Below are positions 14,174 through 20,635 of a stretch of 20,635 bases of DNA, piece by piece. The translations under genes and the position numbers were made by a program. Source of the stretch: a virus; the IMG/VR virus record IMGVR_UViG_3300034062_005007, positions 1-20,635 of that record; one strand, written 5' to 3'. Within the stretch, counting starts at the first letter, position 1; each line of letters starts with the position of its first letter. Below the pieces are notes generated by a model. The model was given only the letters and a program-made list of their open reading frames with translations, made no database searches and was not told the origin of the DNA.

Positions 14174-15769
14174 GTGTCTTTAAGATATAAAAATAGAACA
14201 ATTATAAATCAAAGGGGGGGTTCGATAGATATTGATAACTCTACCGAAAAAGAAAAAATACAAATCTCTCATAGAAGCGGAAGTAATTTAAATTTTACAA
14301 ATATAGTTACAAGCGAATTAGCTTCTAATAATAAACAATTAATTGTAATAAACGATAATTATAAAACTGTAGGTGGTACAGATTCAGAATATGTAGTAAA
14401 AGACAAAATAGAAAGAGTTGGAGAAAATTCATATTCATTTAAAGGAACTTATGGAGATTCAGAAATAGACGCATTTAAACAATGGAAAGCTGCATATAAA
14501 ACAATAGCAAATGCTAATTCCAGATTTAAAATTAATAGAGGCGGCGCAAGCTTTCCAAACGGTCCAACTACACCAACAAGTGGAACTAGATCTTCAAATC
14601 CAACATTAAATCAAACTATCGTTCCAGTTGAAAATAATTTCGGAGGATACATTAAAACACCTATTAGAAATGCATCAACAGATGAAGTTGTTGATTATGT
14701 TCCTATGCCATATAGGGACACAGAACCAGCAACTCCGAAAGATGTAACCACATCTGATGTCGATTTGGCTGCGGGTGTTAATGGATCTGCTGCTCCTGGT
14801 GTTTTAGAATTTGGATCTTCTAATTCAGCAGCTACCGAAGACGGATCTTGGACACCCAACACGCAGTCTACTAATATTGGAAACTCTATAAAAAATTTAC
14901 AAGATAGTGCTTTAAACGCTATAGAAGCACAAATGGGAAATGGTGGTGATGATATTTCATTCGTTAAAAGAAATAAATCAGATACCGTTGGTGCTATTTT
15001 CAATGATTATCCATCTATAAGAATAGATACCAAAGGAAGAAGTCAACCAATAGAAGTTGTAGTATCAGCATCAGGCGCTTTCAAAAATCACGATTATGTA
15101 CCAATTGTTGAAGATATTGATAATTCTTCAACATTTCCGTGTGGAAATGAAAATAAAACAGTGGGAAATAAATATAATTTAAATGTAGGATCGGGAGGAA
15201 TTAATTTAAAATCCACGGGCTCTATTGAATTAGGAGGTAGTAATTTAAAAATGGGATTCCAAAAAGTTAATATAAGTGCTCTTCATGGTATACACTTACA
15301 TTCAGAAAGCGTTGTTGAATTAGTATCATTAAAATCTATATCTTTAAGAACAAACAGACAGGTTTATATAGAAAGTTCATTAGGTGTTAAAAATAATACA
15401 ATAATTGGTGGAGGTCTTTATACAGAAGGTGAAGTTTATCTACATCATATAACTGCACCAATCGAAATTCAACAAACTTTAGATACTACATTGTACGGTA
15501 GATTCAATTGCACAGCCCCAAGAACACTTCCAATCGGTGAAGTATTTGATCCAGAATGGGGATGGTTAACTGTTTATGCATTGGCTGATGATAATTTGAT
15601 TATAAATTATCCACACAGTCATCATTTCCCAAATCTTCCTTTGAGATTAACAAGTTCAAATTCAGATGTTCGTAAATTTGCAGCTAATGAGAGAATAAAC
15701 ACACACGGTGCTTTTTCTACAGCATTAGCTCAAAAACACGAAAGAAGAAGGGCTGAAGTTGCTCCTTAA
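14174..15769 (+). CDS. Baseplate spike beta-helix protein, gp5 C-terminal-like
   Basis: 531 residues from a GTG start. Residues about 10-95 have short alternating strands (IDIDNSTEKEKIQISHRSGS, IERVGENSYSFKG) like the beta-prism part of gp5/VgrG spikes. Residues about 115-290 are Asn/Ser/Thr/Pro-rich linker. Residues about 330-415 return to a beta-helix pattern (LNVGSGGINLKSTGSIELGG, ISLRTNRQVYIESS). Near the C-terminus H481-S-H483-H484 gives an HxH motif, of the sort that binds iron at the tip of other phage spikes. It directly follows the OB-fold gene, so the two probably form one spike. A G7 run at 14214-14220 near the start is a slippage or sequencing-error risk. The link to gp5 is inferred from pattern and order. 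Confidence 0.6.
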   Translation: MSLRYKNRTIINQRGGSIDIDNSTEKEKIQISHRSGSNLNFTNIVTSELASNNKQLIVINDNYKTVGGTDSEYVVKDKIERVGENSYSFKGTYGDSEIDAFKQWKAAYKTIANANSRFKINRGGASFPNGPTTPTSGTRSSNPTLNQTIVPVENNFGGYIKTPIRNASTDEVVDYVPMPYRDTEPATPKDVTTSDVDLAAGVNGSAAPGVLEFGSSNSAATEDGSWTPNTQSTNIGNSIKNLQDSALNAIEAQMGNGGDDISFVKRNKSDTVGAIFNDYPSIRIDTKGRSQPIEVVVSASGAFKNHDYVPIVEDIDNSSTFPCGNENKTVGNKYNLNVGSGGINLKSTGSIELGGSNLKMGFQKVNISALHGIHLHSESVVELVSLKSISLRTNRQVYIESSLGVKNNTIIGGGLYTEGEVYLHHITAPIEIQQTLDTTLYGRFNCTAPRTLPIGEVFDPEWGWLTVYALADDNLIINYPHSHHFPNLPLRLTSSNSDVRKFAANERINTHGAFSTALAQKHERRRAEVAP

Positions 15770-16414
15770 TCAAACAATCTCATCGATTATTCCAAATTCT
15801 AAACATTCATCAGCGGTTAGCCAAATATCTTTCTTCAAAAGATCATCCAATTTTTTCATTGGAATTTTAGTAGTTTCTTTATAAAAAGACTTGATAAGTT
15901 TCATTAATGTTGTGGAGTTATAAAATTCATCCTCCATTTCACTAAATTTTCCATACATTCCACCACTTAATTGATGAATTAAAAGATGTGCATGTTTTCC
16001 CATAAATCTTTTATTACCAATTGCTGAAATTAAAGTACCAGCACTTGCTACTGAACCATCAACATGCGTATATACTTTAGATTTCATTTTTCTAATTATA
16101 TCAACAGTTGAAAATGCTGGGAAGATTTCTCCACCGTATGTGCATAAATGCAAGTGGCAAACTGGATCAAAACAATCACCCAATGCATTTTTGGTATTTT
16201 GTAATTTAACATCTATTTCCAGCAAAAGCTTATTCAATTCCAAAATTGAATTGGCATCTATATCAGAATAGAATAATATTTTATTTTCTAAAACTTTAAT
16301 ATTAGACTGAACTGACCATCCTTCATTTGCAGATGGTGTTTGAAGGTTTAAAAATATTGGTTGATTTTGAGGAGCTTCCTCCTCTTTGTTTGCTTTATAT
16401 ACCCAGTTTTTCAT
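15770..16414 (-). CDS. clpP: ClpP-type serine protease
   Basis: 214 residues from ATG 16414; an upstream in-frame GTG (16441) would overlap nrdA by 11 bases. ClpP-family hallmarks: YGGEIFPAF near the N-terminal half, the nucleophile motif GSVASAGTLIS (Ser124 by this start), HLLIHQLSGG with the catalytic His147, and the Asp of KKDIWLTADECLEFGIIDEI (Asp196). All three residues of the triad are therefore present. In bacteria ClpP degrades proteins with a Clp ATPase; several T4-like phages carry a copy whose role (prohead processing or host protein turnover) is unsettled. It is last in a minus-strand operon after nrdA and ends exactly where the spike gene ends on the other strand, with no base between the two stops. 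Confidence 0.85.
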   Translation of the reverse strand: MKNWVYKANKEEEAPQNQPIFLNLQTPSANEGWSVQSNIKVLENKILFYSDIDANSILELNKLLLEIDVKLQNTKNALGDCFDPVCHLHLCTYGGEIFPAFSTVDIIRKMKSKVYTHVDGSVASAGTLISAIGNKRFMGKHAHLLIHQLSGGMYGKFSEMEDEFYNSTTLMKLIKSFYKETTKIPMKKLDDLLKKDIWLTADECLEFGIIDEIV

Positions 16415-16430
16415 ATGTTTAATTTGTTTA

Positions 16431-18080
16431 TTATGATTCACAAGTGGAACAAGTTAAAATTGATCTTGCTAATTCTTGAGACGGATTTGAACTTCTTTGA
16501 TAATATAATCCTTTTATACCTTGCTCCCATGCAAAAATCATAAGCTCGTTGACTTCTTTGGGTTTTGCGTTAGGAGGTATCATCAAGTTAAGAGATTGAC
16601 CTTGATCAATAAATTTTTGTCTTTGTGCAGCTTGTATGATAATTTCCTTTTGAGAAATTTCACCAAACGTTTTAAAAACATCTTTTTCTTCTTGAGAAAG
16701 AAAATCTAAATGTTGAACTGATCCACCTTTGATAAGAATAGATTTCCAAGTTTCTTGATCGTTCTTTTCTTTACTCTTTAAAAGATTTTCCAAATGTGGA
16801 TTTTTAAAAGTAAATTTACCTTTAGCAAGATCTTTAACAAAATAATTACTATTCAATGGTTCTATTGATGGAGAAGATTGACCTAAAATAAACGAACTGC
16901 TTGTAGTTGGTGCAACTGCTAGTGTTGTTGTATTTCTTCTATTGTATCCTTCTAAAATAGGAGCCTCGCCAAAAATTCCAGCAAGCTCTTCAGAAGCTTT
17001 ATCAGAATGCTTACGAATATGTTTCCAAATTTCCATATTCAATATTTTTGCATCCATTGATTCAAATGCCATCATTTTGGATTGTAATAAAGAATGCCAT
17101 CCAAGAACTCCAACACCAAGCGCTCTTTGATTAATTGCGAATCGTCTAGGAGCTTCCATGAATTTAATACCATCTGTTTTTTCAATAAATTCTGTCATTA
17201 CAGCATCCAAGAAATAAACCAAAACTTCAACAGCATCAGTATCTTTCCATTCTTCCCATCTTTCAAGATTTAGTGAAGATAAATCACAAACGAAAGATTC
17301 ATCTTCAGAGTTAGAAAGCATTATTTCATTACAAAGATTAGAATTATTAATTTTTAATCCTTTATCTTTATAAACTTGTGGAGCTTGGTTATTAGCATTA
17401 TCAGAAAAGAAAATATAAGGATATCCAGATTCAAATCTCTTTTTAATTACCTGTCCCCATATTTTACGAGCCTGTTTATCTCCATCGATCATTTTTTTCA
17501 TCCATTCATCTGAAACACAAACGCCGACAGACATTTCTTGAATTTCATGACCTTCTCCTCTAATCTTTAAAAATTCTTCAATATCTGGATGATCAACAGG
17601 AAGATAAGCAGCAAATGAACCACGTCGAACATTACCCTGCGACACAACGTTCATAAGCTTATCATAAAGCTCCATAAAATGAATAGAACCAGTAGAACTA
17701 CCACCTGATGATATCGCGGCTCCACGACCTCTCAAGGCTCCAAAATAAGCACTTGTCCCGCCACCACCTTTGGTCATTTGACCGACTTCGGCAACTTTTT
17801 CTAAAATAGAAACCATGGTGTCTCCTATATAACTTCCAAAACATGAAATAGGCAATCCTCGTTCGCGTCCAAAATTACTCCAAATTGGACTTGATAAAGA
17901 ATAATATCCTTTAGACATATAATCATAGAATTTATCTGAAAATCCTTCTATACCTAATAGGCTTTGCGCTCTATCAGCTATATCTTGAATTCTTTGTTCT
18001 GGTGTTTCGCCTTCTATTAAATATCCTCTTTCGAGAAATTTCCTTGAGTCTTTATTGAGCCAATATATATTCTGTGTCAT
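16431..18080 (-). CDS. nrdA: Ribonucleoside-diphosphate reductase alpha subunit, short class I form
   Basis: 549 residues, well short of about 750 in T4 or E. coli. It reduces ribonucleoside diphosphates to deoxy forms for phage DNA synthesis. Key residues are all visible: Cys80 in PISCFGS and Cys265 in FVCDLSSLNL (redox pair), the S-N-L-C-N-E active-site motif (N248, C250, E252), the Tyr pair Y526/Y527 in KGLYYQRS for radical transfer, and the C-terminal C544-S-T-C547 that re-reduces the site. It lacks the N-terminal ATP-cone, so overall activity control by ATP/dATP is not expected. It starts 3 bases after the nrdB stop with no clear Shine-Dalgarno, suggesting coupled translation. Confidence 0.95.
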   Translation of the reverse strand: MTQNIYWLNKDSRKFLERGYLIEGETPEQRIQDIADRAQSLLGIEGFSDKFYDYMSKGYYSLSSPIWSNFGRERGLPISCFGSYIGDTMVSILEKVAEVGQMTKGGGGTSAYFGALRGRGAAISSGGSSTGSIHFMELYDKLMNVVSQGNVRRGSFAAYLPVDHPDIEEFLKIRGEGHEIQEMSVGVCVSDEWMKKMIDGDKQARKIWGQVIKKRFESGYPYIFFSDNANNQAPQVYKDKGLKINNSNLCNEIMLSNSEDESFVCDLSSLNLERWEEWKDTDAVEVLVYFLDAVMTEFIEKTDGIKFMEAPRRFAINQRALGVGVLGWHSLLQSKMMAFESMDAKILNMEIWKHIRKHSDKASEELAGIFGEAPILEGYNRRNTTTLAVAPTTSSSFILGQSSPSIEPLNSNYFVKDLAKGKFTFKNPHLENLLKSKEKNDQETWKSILIKGGSVQHLDFLSQEEKDVFKTFGEISQKEIIIQAAQRQKFIDQGQSLNLMIPPNAKPKEVNELMIFAWEQGIKGLYYQRSSNPSQELARSILTCSTCES

Positions 18081-18083
18081 AAA

Positions 18084-19058
18084 TTAAAATAAGTCGTCTT
18101 CTGAAAATGATTGATTTTTCTTTGAATATTCTGTTGGTCTAGAATGGAAAAAATCAGTCATGTTATTGCCAAGTAATTCTTCATCAAACCAAGTGGTAGA
18201 AGATACTAATTCTTCATCGATTTCAAACACTTTTGAAAATCCTATTTGACTTAATGATTCGTTGATTCGGTTTTTGATGAATTCTTTAAGAATATTAGCA
18301 GACAATCCTGGTTCGTCAATACCATTAACCATCCAATCTACAATTTTAGCTTCGGATTTGAATGCTTCTTGAGCTTCCATTAAAATTCTTTCTTCTAATT
18401 CTTGATCAAACAATTCAGGCAATTCCTCACGAATAGTGTTAATAATTTGTATACCAACCAAAGCATGAATATTTTCTTCATTACGAGTATACTTAACTTG
18501 TTGATCTGTATCTTTCAACACGTTTTTAAATCTTGCAAACCAATTGATAACATAGAATTGTGAAAATAAAGAAACATTTTCAACGAACAGTGTGAATAAA
18601 ATCAATGCGTATAAATATTGTTTCTTTGAATCTTTATAAAATTTATGAGTATATTTTTTTAAATATTTCACTCTGCCTTGAATCCACTCAAGTTTAAGAT
18701 TTTCTTCAAAAATATCCTCTAATTCTAAAACGCTCAACAAACGCTCATATGCACTGTTGTGAATAACTTCCACATTAGCCATAACATATCCAAGATCTTG
18801 AAGAGATGGATGTGGGAGATTATCTCCCAATTTGGCCCAAAATGTTTTAACAGCAACTTCGATTTGTCCAATTGCAGAAAGAGTTCTTATGATGATTTCT
18901 CTTTCTTGCTCTGTCAATTCTACTTTAAACTGTTGTACATCAGATTTAAAATTAAACTCTTTATCAGTCCAAAAGCCATTTTGCATTGCTTCAATAAATT
19001 GTTCTGTCCACGGATATCTGTTTGGTTTTCTGCTTATTTGCTCTTGGAATATGTTCAT
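18084..19058 (-). CDS. nrdB: Ribonucleoside-diphosphate reductase beta subunit
   Basis: 324 residues from the Met that begins MNIFQEQISRKPNRYPWTEQ, a usual start for this family. It houses the diiron centre and tyrosyl radical that feed NrdA. Likely ligands: E67 (in GQIEVAV), E97 and H100 (EVIH), E160 (FVENVSLF), E195 and H198 (EENIH); the radical Tyr104 lies four residues after H100, as in E. coli Y122. The first ligand is Glu where E. coli has Asp84. ATG 19058 is chosen because GAGGAA lies just upstream and a promoter (19087-19114) lies before that. Longer in-frame starts (ATG 19103, TTG 19160) would place the promoter inside the gene. Confidence 0.92.
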   Translation of the reverse strand: MNIFQEQISRKPNRYPWTEQFIEAMQNGFWTDKEFNFKSDVQQFKVELTEQEREIIIRTLSAIGQIEVAVKTFWAKLGDNLPHPSLQDLGYVMANVEVIHNSAYERLLSVLELEDIFEENLKLEWIQGRVKYLKKYTHKFYKDSKKQYLYALILFTLFVENVSLFSQFYVINWFARFKNVLKDTDQQVKYTRNEENIHALVGIQIINTIREELPELFDQELEERILMEAQEAFKSEAKIVDWMVNGIDEPGLSANILKEFIKNRINESLSQIGFSKVFEIDEELVSSTTWFDEELLGNNMTDFFHSRPTEYSKKNQSFSEDDLF

Positions 19059-19063
19059 TTTTG

Positions 19064-19069
19064 TTTCCT
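19064..19069 (-). promoter_or_regulatory. Shine-Dalgarno site of nrdB
   Basis: GAGGAA on the minus strand, 5 bases before ATG 19058 (GAGGAAACAAAAATG). It is the only strong Shine-Dalgarno sequence I see in the window and it decides the nrdB start. Confidence 0.65.
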
Positions 19070-19086
19070 CTAAATTCGTTTTCAAT

Positions 19087-19114
19087 AATGTATCGTCATT
19101 CATAAAATTGTCAA
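19087..19114 (-). promoter_or_regulatory. Sigma70-like promoter of the nrdB-nrdA-clpP operon
   Basis: On the minus strand TTGACA (19114-19109) and TACATT (19092-19087) are 16 bases apart. The expected start lies about 20 bases before the GAGGAA ribosome site. It is consistent with early transcription by host-type polymerase. Confidence 0.6.
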
Positions 19115-19186
19115 TTAAGCTTTTTGTTTGATTATTTAGTTGGCTATTTTTGTCTTTCAAAAAACATTTTTTATCATTCCGTTTAA

Positions 19187-19193
19187 TTAAATA
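19187..19193 (+). promoter_or_regulatory. Late-promoter-like element upstream of the 19203 gene
   Basis: TTAAATA ending 9 bases before ATG 19203, a little further than at other genes, so the call is weaker. Confidence 0.35.
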
Positions 19194-19202
19194 AAGATAA
19201 TC

Positions 19203-19535
19203 ATGAGTGATAAATGGATTGAAGAATTAAGCTTACTTTATGAATCAGATCCCAGACAAATAACACCACATAGAGCATCTGGAATGGGTCCAGAAGCATA
19301 CGATCCTAGAAACTCATGGAGTGGTAAAGTTGGAATTTCTGATGGCACAGCAAGCACTAGAGCGGCTGCTACGCCATATCAACAATCTTTTATTGGAGAG
19401 ATGGAAGAAGATGAAAATAAAATAATGTCTGCTATACAAAAAATAGAAGACCAATTTAATTCTAATTCTGATAAAGACAAAAGCGTTAGATATGCATTGG
19501 GTCTTCTTAAAAAAGAATTAAAGCGCAAGCTTTAA
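19203..19535 (+). CDS. Small hypothetical protein
   Basis: This 110-residue protein belongs to no family I can name. Residues 1-70 are polar with turn-forming motifs (SDPRQITPHRASGMGPEAYD, NSWSGKVG); residues about 70-110 form a charged amphipathic helix ending KKELKRKL. There is no signal peptide, membrane segment or Cys. It is alone on the plus strand between two minus-strand units, divergent from nrdB across a 144-base spacer and convergent with the structural gene to its right. Its last codons form one arm of the hairpin that probably terminates that opposing gene. A late-type element 9 bases upstream suggests late expression; the role is unknown. Confidence 0.55.
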   Translation: MSDKWIEELSLLYESDPRQITPHRASGMGPEAYDPRNSWSGKVGISDGTASTRAAATPYQQSFIGEMEEDENKIMSAIQKIEDQFNSNSDKDKSVRYALGLLKKELKRKL

Positions 19536-19536
19536 T
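19509..19536 (-). terminator. Terminator of the minus-strand structural gene
   Basis: An 8-bp stem (19517-19524 with 19529-19536) closed by a 4-base loop is followed on the minus strand by TCTTTTTT. It lies inside the 3' end of the convergent plus-strand gene. On the plus strand the loop reads GCAA, a GNRA tetraloop, but no strong U-run follows. Confidence 0.6.
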
Positions 19537-19540
19537 AAAT

Positions 19541-20635
19541 TTATCTACTTACTTCTTCCCAATCCATAGAAGCAAACATACCAGAACCATTAGTGGTATC
19601 TGATGCAGCAACCAAAGTTAATTCAAAAGGAGTTTTTGTTAAATTGTTTCGTTCTAATTGAAACTTAAACAAAGCTTCTTTAAGAATATCCAAATTCGGA
19701 GAACCTTGATTAGAAGAATTTAAGAAGCCACTTGCTAAAATTCTTCCCCCCGCATAGCTTGTTCCTGTAATGTTGTATTGAACGGCACTATCAACTCCAG
19801 CATCAACCCAACTTCCCCCTGTTGTGACTCCGCTTGCTCTTACCTGCCAGTTATAGTTTATGCCATTTCCATCCCCAAGAATTGATAAAGCCGTTAAAAT
19901 AATAATTGCATCAAGTCTGTCTGGAGTTGTTTTTAATCGAATTGAAATAATTGGATAAAACGTACCAGCTACTGCAAACGTTCTTGGTGCAGTTATTGGG
20001 ATAGATGCTGCTTGTTGTAATCCTCTTAATTCATAGCCACCTTCGGATATAACCGTACTACATACTTGCTTCAATTTACTAGGACCTGATGTAGCTGCTT
20101 TATTTTCTATTTCGTATCTTAAAGGTAATGACGCGGTGGTAATATATGTAGAGTCAATTAAGTTAGCGTGATGAAAGTAATGACATGGTACAAACTGACC
20201 ATTAATAACAAACCCAGTTCTGACAGTACCTAACCCCAGCCATTCTATATCCATGAATAGGATTTGTGCTTTTGTAATATCAAGCGTGATTCCTGATGGT
20301 CCTGAACCATCAAGCTTATCAACATTCCATCCTGATTGTGGTGTTCTTGTTGAAGTAACAGTACCAGTTACAAGGCTGCGTTCAACCATATACAATGAAC
20401 TATCATCTAGTTCTAAATATATACCGTTTTCAGCTCCATAATAACCAACACGCTGTCTTAGGTTGGTAGTAGAAGGACTAAAAGTAAAGGTACTCATTAT
20501 CTGTAACGATTTACCTGGTTGATAAGCAAACACTTTTGTTGTCTCTCTATATACTTTAGAGCCACTTAATGCATCTACCTTTAACTCTACCAGTCCTTGA
20601 TTTTGATTAAACTGAGCAGATGCAGAGGTTGTAGT
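19541..20635 (-). CDS. Virion structural protein (partial, start outside window)
   Basis: The frame is open to the window edge (365 codons visible), so the 34 codons upstream of GTG 20533 (VELKVDALSGSKVYRET and on) are probably coding and the true start lies beyond 20635. It contains FAYQPGKSLQIMSTFTFSPS, NLRQRVGYYGAENGIYLEL, KLDGSGPSGITLDITKAQI, GLGTVRTGFVINGQFV, then LKEALFKFQLERN and a C-terminal ASMDWEEVSR. I recognise this as a family of large phage structural or appendage proteins in environmental T4-like phages, without a settled function. It is beta-rich with no Cys cluster or signal peptide. It lies on the same strand as the reductase operon but is terminated separately. Confidence 0.65.
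   Translation of the reverse strand, partial: TTTSASAQFNQNQGLVELKVDALSGSKVYRETTKVFAYQPGKSLQIMSTFTFSPSTTNLRQRVGYYGAENGIYLELDDSSLYMVERSLVTGTVTSTRTPQSGWNVDKLDGSGPSGITLDITKAQILFMDIEWLGLGTVRTGFVINGQFVPCHYFHHANLIDSTYITTASLPLRYEIENKAATSGPSKLKQVCSTVISEGGYELRGLQQAASIPITAPRTFAVAGTFYPIISIRLKTTPDRLDAIIILTALSILGDGNGINYNWQVRASGVTTGGSWVDAGVDSAVQYNITGTSYAGGRILASGFLNSSNQGSPNLDILKEALFKFQLERNNLTKTPFELTLVAASDTTNGSGMFASMDWEEVSR

Noticed and set aside
16415-16441. Longer ClpP from GTG 16441
   Set aside because: It would overlap nrdA by 11 bases; ATG 16414 follows the nrdA stop closely and loses only nine poorly patterned residues. It cannot be excluded.
19059-19160. N-terminal extension of NrdB from TTG 19160 or ATG 19103
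   Set aside because: A promoter and a strong Shine-Dalgarno sequence lie inside the extension, and the family normally begins at the MNIFQE-type start.
1-20635. tRNA genes, rRNA, insertion sequences, attachment sites or a replication origin
   Set aside because: I looked for cloverleaf-like and inverted-repeat-bounded structures by eye and saw none convincing; a tRNA or covariance-model scan was not possible here.

Overview
The window is part of the genome of a T4-like tailed bacteriophage (myovirus type). It carries the T4 head set: the end of the portal (gp20), a gp13-like neck protein, gp4 head completion, gp21 prohead protease, gp22 scaffold and gp23 major capsid protein. It also has a gp5-like baseplate spike, long fibres, and a class I ribonucleotide reductase. 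The DNA is AT-rich except inside gp23. The divergence from T4 and the fibre families suggest an environmental, probably aquatic, phage. The host cannot be named from this sequence.

Layout. 1-471 (+): portal C-terminus. 468-764 (-): small unrecognised protein with four Asn-Asn-Gly repeats. 802-2398 (+): neck and head-completion genes. 2423-7661 (+): fibre/adhesin module, with a coiled-coil fibre, a small virion-like protein, an 889-residue adhesin holding 18 leucine-rich repeats of the BspA/DUF285 type, and a 63-residue protein. 7719-11273 (+): capsid assembly cassette (protease, basic core-like protein, scaffold, major capsid protein) ending in a strong terminator. 11396-12946 (+): free-standing Vsr-type homing endonuclease. 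12981-15769 (+): small virion-like protein, terminator, then a spike encoded as two genes (OB-fold protein and beta-helix protein) with no visible lysozyme domain. 15770-19058 (-): nrdB, nrdA and a ClpP-type protease, read towards the late genes. 19203-19535 (+): unknown small gene. 19541-20635 (-): virion-like structural protein, cut by the window edge. No stretch over 300 bases lacks a gene; the largest gaps are about 144 and 122 bases.

The most notable signal is regulatory. Almost every late gene preceded by an intergenic gap of 8 bases or more has a T4-late-promoter-like element (consensus about TTAAATA or TATAAATA) ending 5-7 bases before its start codon. Every gene without the element begins 1-4 bases after the previous stop. 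If initiation follows T4 geometry, these late mRNAs would be leaderless or nearly so. By contrast nrdB has a sigma70-like promoter (TTGACA-16-TACATT) and a clear GAGGAA Shine-Dalgarno sequence. The same promoter element supports the odd minus-strand gene at 468-764 as real and fixes its GTG start.

How the genes work together: gp21 would mature the prohead built on gp22 and gp23 (a matching I-Q-E|A site is visible in both). gp4 and gp13 finish the head and neck, the fibres and LRR adhesin probably contact the host, and NrdA/NrdB supply deoxynucleotides earlier in infection.
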